From contig CAZVIK010000148.1 of NCBI GenBank assembly GCA_964627045.1, positions 1 to 10,213 of the forward strand: 10,213 nucleotides of DNA, read 5' to 3'. Position 1 is the stretch's first letter; the number at the start of each line of letters is the position of its first letter. Both the position numbers and the translations under genes were made by a program. Source of the stretch: CAZVIK01 sp964627045. Lineage in GTDB: Bacteria > Acidobacteriota > Terriglobia > Bryobacterales > Bryobacteraceae. Shown here piece by piece: positions 5,870-10,213 of this stretch. The notes under the pieces were generated by a model. That model saw only the letters and a program-made list of their open reading frames with translations. It ran no database searches and was not told the DNA's origin.

Positions 5870-6331
5870 ATGCCGGAGCTGAGATCAGACTACTTCGGGG
5901 AAATCCCCTACCGCGCCGAGTCCGTCATCGAGTTTCCGCTTGGACTGCCGGGATTTGAAAACGAGCGCCGTTTCGTACTGGTGGAACAGGAGATCAACAA
6001 GCCTGCCGTGTTCCTCCAGAGCCTGGCGCGGCCGGAGTTGTGTTTCCTGGCGCTTCCGGCGGCGGCCGTGCTTCCCGGCTACCGGCTCCTGTTGAGCGCC
6101 GAAGAACGGGAGGTGCTTGGCCTGGACGCCGCCGCGCCGCCCGGCGCCGACCCTTCGGTGATCGCGCTGGCGCTGGTGTCGCTGGCCGAGGGGCGTGCGC
6201 CGACGGCGAACCTGCTGTCGCCCTTGGTGATCCACGCCGGGAGGCGGGTGGGCGTGCAGAGCATTCCCTGCGACTCGCCTTACTCCCACCAGCACCCGCT
6301 AGCCGCCGAGGCTCCGTCGCCATGCTTGTGA
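5870..6331 (+). CDS. fliW: Flagellar assembly factor FliW
   Basis: Encodes 153 residues. Family features are EFPLGLPGFENERRFVLVE (41-59 by window phase, near residues 21-40 of the protein), FLQSLARPELCFLALP, and the late TANLLSPLVIHAGRRVGVQSI followed by YSHQHPL. FliW binds flagellin and, when flagellin is exported, binds CsrA and relieves repression of flagellin translation. It overlaps csrA by 10 bases, the usual partner arrangement. The 66-base gap after motB holds no sigma-28-like site and no strong Shine-Dalgarno, so expression from the flbD promoter is likely. The last dozen residues extend beyond the recognisable domain and overlap the csrA start. Confidence 0.92.
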   Translation: MPELRSDYFGEIPYRAESVIEFPLGLPGFENERRFVLVEQEINKPAVFLQSLARPELCFLALPAAAVLPGYRLLLSAEEREVLGLDAAAPPGADPSVIALALVSLAEGRAPTANLLSPLVIHAGRRVGVQSIPCDSPYSHQHPLAAEAPSPCL

Positions 6332-6561
6332 TTCGCCGGCGCGCCGGCCAATCGCTGACCATCAGCGGCGGCATCGAAATCGAGGTGATCGAAATCGGCG
6401 CCGGCAAGGTCAAGCTGGGAATCACCGCTCCGCGCGAGGTTCTGGTGCTGCGCAAAGAGATCGACCTGACCCGCGGGGAAAACCTGGCAGCCGCCCGCGG
6501 ATGGACCCGCGAGGGAATCGGCCGGCTGCTGGCGCAGGTGCGCCCGGCGCGGGGAAAGTAG
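6322..6561 (+). CDS. csrA: Translational regulator CsrA
   Basis: Encodes 79 residues with the canonical start MLVIRRRAGQSLTI and the strand GKVKLGITAPREVLVLRKEI. R44, the key RNA-contact residue, aligns exactly with Escherichia coli CsrA (PREVLVLR against PKEVSVHR). CsrA homodimers bind ANGGA motifs in mRNA leaders and block ribosomes. The C-terminal extension (about 52-79) is longer than in E. coli CsrA, as is usual in bacteria with FliW, which docks on that part. No Shine-Dalgarno precedes ATG 6322, and the start lies 10 bases inside fliW, so translation is probably coupled to fliW. The likely target is the fliC leader 2 kb downstream. The frame is open further upstream, but that part is antiparallel to nothing useful and shadows fliW. 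Confidence 0.94.
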   Translation: MLVIRRRAGQSLTISGGIEIEVIEIGAGKVKLGITAPREVLVLRKEIDLTRGENLAAARGWTREGIGRLLAQVRPARGK

Positions 6562-8580
6562 ATGCGCCAAAAAACCGCCACTTGCCGGGAACCTGCCGCC
6601 GGGGGCGAGTCCGTCCTGGACTCCTTGCGCCGTGGGTTGGAGTGGCATCGCGCCGGCCGGCTGGCCGAAGCCGAGGCCGAATACAAGGGCGTCCTGGAAC
6701 GCGCCCCGCAGCAGTCCGACGCGCTGCACCTGATGGGATTGGCGGCTCGCGACGGCGGCCGTCCCGAGGAGGCGCTGGGCTGGATTGCGGCCGCGATCCG
6801 GGCCCGCGCGGACGTGGCGGCGTATCACAACAACCTCGGCCTGGTGCTGGCCGCGCTGGGCCGGCACCGCGACGCGTGTCTCTGTTACGCCCAAGCGCTG
6901 GCCCTGCAGCCGGGTTACCTGGAGGCGCACATCAACTTCGGCAACGCTCTGCAATCGCTCGGCGAGGCGGCCGGAGCGATCGATCAATACAGGCAGGCGC
7001 TTCAGGCCGACGCCAATTCGGCGGGCGCCCGCAACAACCTGGCCAACGTTCTGGCCGCCGCCGGACGGACCGAGGAAGCCGAGGGCTGGCTGCGCTCGGC
7101 CCTCGCCATCGAGCCCAGCTACGCCGAAGCCTGGCTCAACCTCAGCGCCGTGCTCAAGCAGCAGGACCGGCTGGAAGAGGGCGTCGAGTGTTGCCGGCGC
7201 GCCATCCGCCTGGCGCCGGATCTGGGCGAGGCGTTCAGCAACCTGGGCGCGCTGCTGGCCGAAGGCGGCGATCCGGAGAAGGCCGAGGCCGCCGCGCGAG
7301 AGGCGCTCTCCAGGAAGCCGGGACTGGCCGAGCCGCTCGCCGTGCTCGCCGCCGTCCGGCAGACGCAAAAGAGGTTCGCCGAAGCCGAAGCGTTCGCGCG
7401 TCAGGCTCTGGCTCTGCGCCCGGATTTCGGAGCCGGCTGGAATGCGTTGGCCAACGCGCTGTCCTCGCAGGGCAAAGACGGGGACGCCGAAGCGTGCCTC
7501 CAGCGGGCGCTGGCTTGCGACCCGAGACTGGCCGAGGCCCACTACAATCTGGCCAACCTCCGGCGGCGGCAGTTGCGCCTGGAGGAGGCCGCCGCCGGTT
7601 ACCGGCGCGCGATTCAGATGCGGCCAAGCTATGCGCGGGCGCATTGGAACCTGTCGCTCAGCCTGCTGCTGGCGGGGGAATTCCGCGAAGGCTGGGAGGA
7701 ATTTGAGTGGCGGTGGCGGAAACGCGACACCCCGGCGCCCGAGTTCCCCGCCCCGGCCTGGGACGGGTCCCCGTTGCGCGGACGAACGCTGCTGCTATGG
7801 CACGAACAGGGACTCGGCGACACGATTCAGTTCGTGCGTTACGCCGAGCGGATTGTCAGAGACGGCGGCCGTGTGTGGCTGGAGTGCCCGGCGAAGCTGG
7901 CCGGCCTGCTGCGAACCGCGCCGGGCATCGATGGGATCGTCGAAGCCGGAGCGGCCCGGCCCGCCTTCGACCTGCACGCGCCGCTCGGAAGCCTGCCGCG
8001 CCTTTTCCGGACCACGGTGGAGCGGATTCCGGCGCGCGTCCCCTATCTTGGCGTAGATGAATCACGGCGGGAGGCGTGGCGGCAGCGCCTGGCCGGCCTG
8101 CGGCGTCCTCGGGTGGGCCTGGTGTGGCGCGGCAACCCCCAGCACGCCGAGGACAGGGAACGTTCCATTGAGTGGAAGACACTCGAGCCGCTGGGCGCGG
8201 TGCGAGGAGTGTCCTGGTTCGCGTTGCAGTACGGCGAGCAGCCCGGAGCGCTGGGCCCGGCCGAGGTGATCGACCTGGGCCCGGAGACGGCGGACTTCCG
8301 CGACGCCGCCGCCGCGATCGAACAGATGGACCTGGTCATCTCGGTGGACACCGCCCTGGCGCACCTGGCGGGCGCGCTGGCGCGGCCGGTGTGGCTGCTG
8401 GCGGCGTGGGTCCCGGACTGGCGCTGGATGCTTGGCCGCGAGGATTCGCCCTGGTACCCCACCCTGCGGCTGTTCCGGCAACGGCGGCAAGGAGACTGGG
8501 GGGAGGTGGTGGAGCGCGCCGCCGTGGCGGTCGCGCAGGATTTCTCAAAACGCGAGGGGGAGTTCCGATATGCCTTGTGA
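6562..8580 (+). CDS. TPR protein fused to GT-B glycosyltransferase-like domain
   Basis: Encodes 672 residues. About 22-385 is a solenoid of roughly ten 34-residue TPR units with recurring A..N[LF]G/NALA and EEA...Y..AL patterns, ending in P. About 400-660 resembles the GT9-like (heptosyltransferase-type, GT-B) domain: LLWHEQGLGDTIQFVRYAER (411-430), VGLVWRGNPQHAEDRERSI, then VISVDTALAHLAGALARPVW (592-611) and WMLGREDSPWYPTLRLFRQ. TPR plus this domain occurs in proteins found near flagellin genes. Modification of flagellin is my inference from the position directly before fliC; the substrate is unknown, and O-GlcNAc-transferase-like activity is not shown. The ATG abuts the csrA stop (TAGATG) with GGGGA just upstream. 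The last codons contain the fliC promoter. Confidence 0.82.
   Translation: MRQKTATCREPAAGGESVLDSLRRGLEWHRAGRLAEAEAEYKGVLERAPQQSDALHLMGLAARDGGRPEEALGWIAAAIRARADVAAYHNNLGLVLAALGRHRDACLCYAQALALQPGYLEAHINFGNALQSLGEAAGAIDQYRQALQADANSAGARNNLANVLAAAGRTEEAEGWLRSALAIEPSYAEAWLNLSAVLKQQDRLEEGVECCRRAIRLAPDLGEAFSNLGALLAEGGDPEKAEAAAREALSRKPGLAEPLAVLAAVRQTQKRFAEAEAFARQALALRPDFGAGWNALANALSSQGKDGDAEACLQRALACDPRLAEAHYNLANLRRRQLRLEEAAAGYRRAIQMRPSYARAHWNLSLSLLLAGEFREGWEEFEWRWRKRDTPAPEFPAPAWDGSPLRGRTLLLWHEQGLGDTIQFVRYAERIVRDGGRVWLECPAKLAGLLRTAPGIDGIVEAGAARPAFDLHAPLGSLPRLFRTTVERIPARVPYLGVDESRREAWRQRLAGLRRPRVGLVWRGNPQHAEDRERSIEWKTLEPLGAVRGVSWFALQYGEQPGALGPAEVIDLGPETADFRDAAAAIEQMDLVISVDTALAHLAGALARPVWLLAAWVPDWRWMLGREDSPWYPTLRLFRQRRQGDWGEVVERAAVAVAQDFSKREGEFRYAL
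8545..8571 (+). promoter_or_regulatory. Sigma-28-like promoter for fliC
   Basis: TCAA (8545-8548), 15 bases, then TCCGATAT (8564-8571). It lies wholly inside the last codons of the TPR-glycosyltransferase gene, where the -10 box spells part of FRYAL. Transcription would begin near 8578, at the stop codon of that gene, giving a leader of about 60 bases. Its boxes and spacing are the same as those of the leftward small gene. Confidence 0.7.
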
Positions 8581-8581
8581 C

Positions 8582-8597
8582 GGCTGAGAGATCAGCC
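8582..8597 (+). promoter_or_regulatory. 5' hairpin of the fliC leader (GAGA loop)
   Basis: GGCTGA and TCAGCC form a perfect 6-base-pair stem closed by GAGA, a GNRA tetraloop. It would sit within a few bases of the predicted 5' end of the fliC mRNA, a position suited to protecting the transcript from decay. It could also act as a weak terminator for the upstream gene, but there is no T-tract. Confidence 0.55.
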
Positions 8598-8599
8598 AC

Positions 8600-8616
8600 C
8601 CCGGCAGGAAGCCGGG
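8600..8616 (+). promoter_or_regulatory. Candidate CsrA-binding hairpin in fliC leader
   Basis: CCCGGC (8600-8605) and GCCGGG (8611-8616) pair perfectly around the loop AGGAA, so a GGA is presented in a hairpin loop, the known CsrA recognition form. The second GGA lies in the Shine-Dalgarno AAGGA (8628-8632), 23 bases from the first. The pair of sites would let one CsrA dimer bridge the leader and cover the ribosome binding site, as at hag in Bacillus subtilis. Confidence 0.65.
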
Positions 8617-8627
8617 ATCTCCAAGAC

Positions 8628-8632
8628 AAGGA
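8628..8632 (+). promoter_or_regulatory. fliC Shine-Dalgarno overlapping a GGA motif
   Basis: AAGGA lies 8 bases before ATG 8641, a good ribosome binding site, and its GGA doubles as a possible CsrA contact. Confidence 0.7.
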
Positions 8633-8640
8633 CGTGAACA

Positions 8641-10149
8641 ATGGCTGTTTCGATTCAAACCAACGTTAACTCCCTGGTCGCGCAGGAAAACCTGCGCATC
8701 ACGGGCGACTTCCAGAGCAGAACCATCCAGCGGCTGACCTCCGGTTACCGCATCAACTCCTCGGGCGATGACGCGGCCGGGTTGGCCGTGGCCAACAAGT
8801 TCCGCAGCGACGTTGCGGAATTGACGCAGGGCGTGCGCAACGCCAACGACGGCATCAGCCAGTTGCAGTTGGTCGATGGCGGCCTGAACAACATCTCCAA
8901 GCTGGTCGACCGCATGAAGACCCTGGCCAGCCAATCGGCGTCGGGCACCTTCACCGGCAGCCGCACCACGTTGAACAACGAGTACCAGGCGCTGCTGACG
9001 GAAATCAACCGGCAGGCGGCCAACATCGGCCTGGTGAGCGGCGGTAACGCCAACAAGGTCCTCGACATCTACATCGGCGGAGGCAGCACGCAGGCCAACG
9101 CCGGCGTGTCGGTCGACCTGAGCGGCTCGGCCAACCAGGTGGATGCCACCGCCCTGGGCCTGTCGAGCACGTCGGTCTCCGGCGGCGGCACCGCGTTGAC
9201 CGGCAACAGCATCCGCCTCGACAACCCGGCCTTGAGCTTCCTGGACGGCAGCGACACCCAGACGTTCACCTTCCGCATCTACAACGGTTCGGCCACGCAG
9301 AACGTCGCGGTGACGGTCAGCGGAAGCGCGTCCGGCATCAGCGGAACCGATGTCCTCAATCAACTCAACACGGGGTTGGCGAGCTACGGCATTTCGGCCT
9401 CCACCGTGGGTTCCGGCACCAACATCGGCGAGCTCCAGTTCGGCGGCTCCCGCGCGTTCTCGGTGAGCGTCGCGGCCCCGGCGGGCGCGGGCCAGGCGGC
9501 TGTAACCGGCGGCAGCACGGCCATCAACGAAGGCAACTACAACTACAACGTCGCCGTCGGCAGCTATGTCGCCGTTTCGGCCGGCTCGGAAATCGTGACC
9601 TTCTCCAACGCGCAGGGATCGGCCAACGTGACCTTCACGACGACCACCGGCGACACGGTGGCCAACGCCGTGGCGGCCATCAACCAGCAGGCGGCCTCGA
9701 TCGGCATTTACGCGGTGATGGATGCGGCGGGAACCGGCTTCAGCGTTCAAAGCGCCAACAGCTTCACGCTGGTCAAGACGCAGGCGGCCGGCACCGGCGT
9801 CGTGATTACGGGCGCCGTGGGGGCCAAGACCATCAACGCCCCGGCCGCCGGTTCCAGTTCGACGGCCAACGCCCTGGCGGCGATCACCGCCCTGACGTCG
9901 GCGGTGACCACGCTGGGCGCCGTGCAGGGCCGCGTCGGAACGGGGCAGAACAAGCTGTCCTACTCCATCCAGTTGGCCCAGTCGCAAATCTCCAGTTTTT
10001 CGGCGGCCGAATCGCGCATCCGTGACGCGGACATCGCCGCCGAGGCAGCCAACCTGACCAAGGCGCAGGTCTTGGAGCAAGCGTCGCTGGCGGCCATGGC
10101 CCAGGCGAACAGCTCGCCGCAGTCGATCCTGACCCTCCTGCGAGGCTAG
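8641..10149 (+). CDS. fliC: Flagellin
   Basis: Encodes 502 residues of the filament subunit, secreted by the flagellar type III apparatus and needing no signal peptide. The N-terminal D0/D1 region (1 to about 165) has SIQTNVNSLVAQENL and LTSGYRINSSGDDAAGLAVA (32-51). The C-terminal D1/D0 region (about 405-502) has ESRIRDADIAAEAANLTKAQ and ends SILTLLRG. The centre (about 200-390) holds two flagellin_IN-like modules, rich in Ser, Thr, Gly and Asn, exposed and suited to O-glycosylation. R91 and L95 in DRMKTLASQ align with part of the TLR5 site of enteric flagellins. No cysteine is present. Expression is predicted from the sigma-28-like promoter, with CsrA control through the leader. Confidence 0.96.
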   Translation: MAVSIQTNVNSLVAQENLRITGDFQSRTIQRLTSGYRINSSGDDAAGLAVANKFRSDVAELTQGVRNANDGISQLQLVDGGLNNISKLVDRMKTLASQSASGTFTGSRTTLNNEYQALLTEINRQAANIGLVSGGNANKVLDIYIGGGSTQANAGVSVDLSGSANQVDATALGLSSTSVSGGGTALTGNSIRLDNPALSFLDGSDTQTFTFRIYNGSATQNVAVTVSGSASGISGTDVLNQLNTGLASYGISASTVGSGTNIGELQFGGSRAFSVSVAAPAGAGQAAVTGGSTAINEGNYNYNVAVGSYVAVSAGSEIVTFSNAQGSANVTFTTTTGDTVANAVAAINQQAASIGIYAVMDAAGTGFSVQSANSFTLVKTQAAGTGVVITGAVGAKTINAPAAGSSSTANALAAITALTSAVTTLGAVQGRVGTGQNKLSYSIQLAQSQISSFSAAESRIRDADIAAEAANLTKAQVLEQASLAAMAQANSSPQSILTLLRG

Positions 10150-10213
10150 TAAGAAGGGAAAGGGAAACGCCGGGGCTCCCGGCCGGAGGTAGGCGTCCGG
10201 CGGGGGCTCCGGT
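10150..10213 (+). terminator. Structured GC-rich tail after fliC
   Basis: After the stop, two AGGGA motifs (10155-10159 and 10161-10165) precede a perfect 6-base-pair hairpin GCCGGG-GCT-CCCGGC (10169-10183). A second pairing, CCGGAG (10183-10188) with CTCCGG (10207-10212), is possible across 18 bases. There is no T-tract inside the window. It could be a terminator or the leader of the next gene; the window ends too soon to decide. Confidence 0.35.

Noticed and set aside
6785..8056. Plus-strand open frame within the TPR-glycosyltransferase gene
   Set aside because: Its Arg/Pro/Ser-rich translation is a frame-shifted reading of the TPR repeats; the real frame shows regular TPR motifs.
8545..10080. 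Long minus-strand open frame opposite fliC
   Set aside because: It mirrors the flagellin codons in GC-rich DNA, has no recognisable protein features, and the plus strand encodes an unmistakable flagellin.
1..10213. tRNA, rRNA, CRISPR array, insertion sequence or attachment site
   Set aside because: I saw no cloverleaf-like tRNA sequence, no spaced direct repeats, no transposase-like protein and no terminal inverted repeats. The TPR coding repeats are degenerate at DNA level.

Overview
The window is GC-rich with strongly GC-ended codons. It carries a flagellar motility and chemotaxis cluster whose gene set (FlbD, a MotC/MotD-like stator pair, FliW with CsrA, CheX) is not enteric in style. An Acidobacteriota host of the Solibacter/Bryobacter kind is my best guess. 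That is inferred from overall look only; there is no rRNA or other taxonomic marker here.

Layout. 2-64 is the tail of an unidentified gene. 106-1407 (+) is a multi-pass membrane protein resembling GT-C glycosyltransferases. It ends tail to tail against cheX, and the two stop codons share one CTAG. cheX (1404-1940, -) and cheY (1972-2343, -) read leftward. fliM (2502-3458, +) diverges from cheY. A small leftward gene of unknown function (3480-3761, -) lies between fliM and flbD. From 3867 a rightward series runs flbD, motA, motB, fliW, csrA and a TPR-glycosyltransferase gene, with short gaps or overlaps. fliC (8641-10149) follows with its own leader, and the window ends in structured GC-rich DNA.

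Regulation. I see five sites that look like sigma-28 (FliA/SigD) promoters. They sit before cheY, fliM, the small unknown gene, flbD and fliC. Four have the exact TNNA-N15-NCCGATAN geometry, and the cheY one is weaker. In the first four, the -10 box ends 19-22 bases before the start codon; only fliC has a long leader, of about 60 bases. That leader folds into two perfect hairpins, one with a GAGA loop and one with an AGGAA loop, followed by an AAGGA Shine-Dalgarno. This is the layout expected of a CsrA-repressed flagellin mRNA, and the window also encodes both CsrA and its antagonist FliW. The FliW-CsrA-flagellin feedback circuit therefore appears complete in about 4 kb.

How the genes fit together. 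CheY-P would bind the FliM N-terminus to switch the motor, and CheX would dephosphorylate it. MotA and MotB form the stator, with FlbD probably supporting motor power. FliW and CsrA set flagellin translation. The TPR-glycosyltransferase between csrA and fliC is a candidate flagellin glycosylation enzyme. The least explained item is the 93-residue leftward ORF with its own sigma-28-like promoter.
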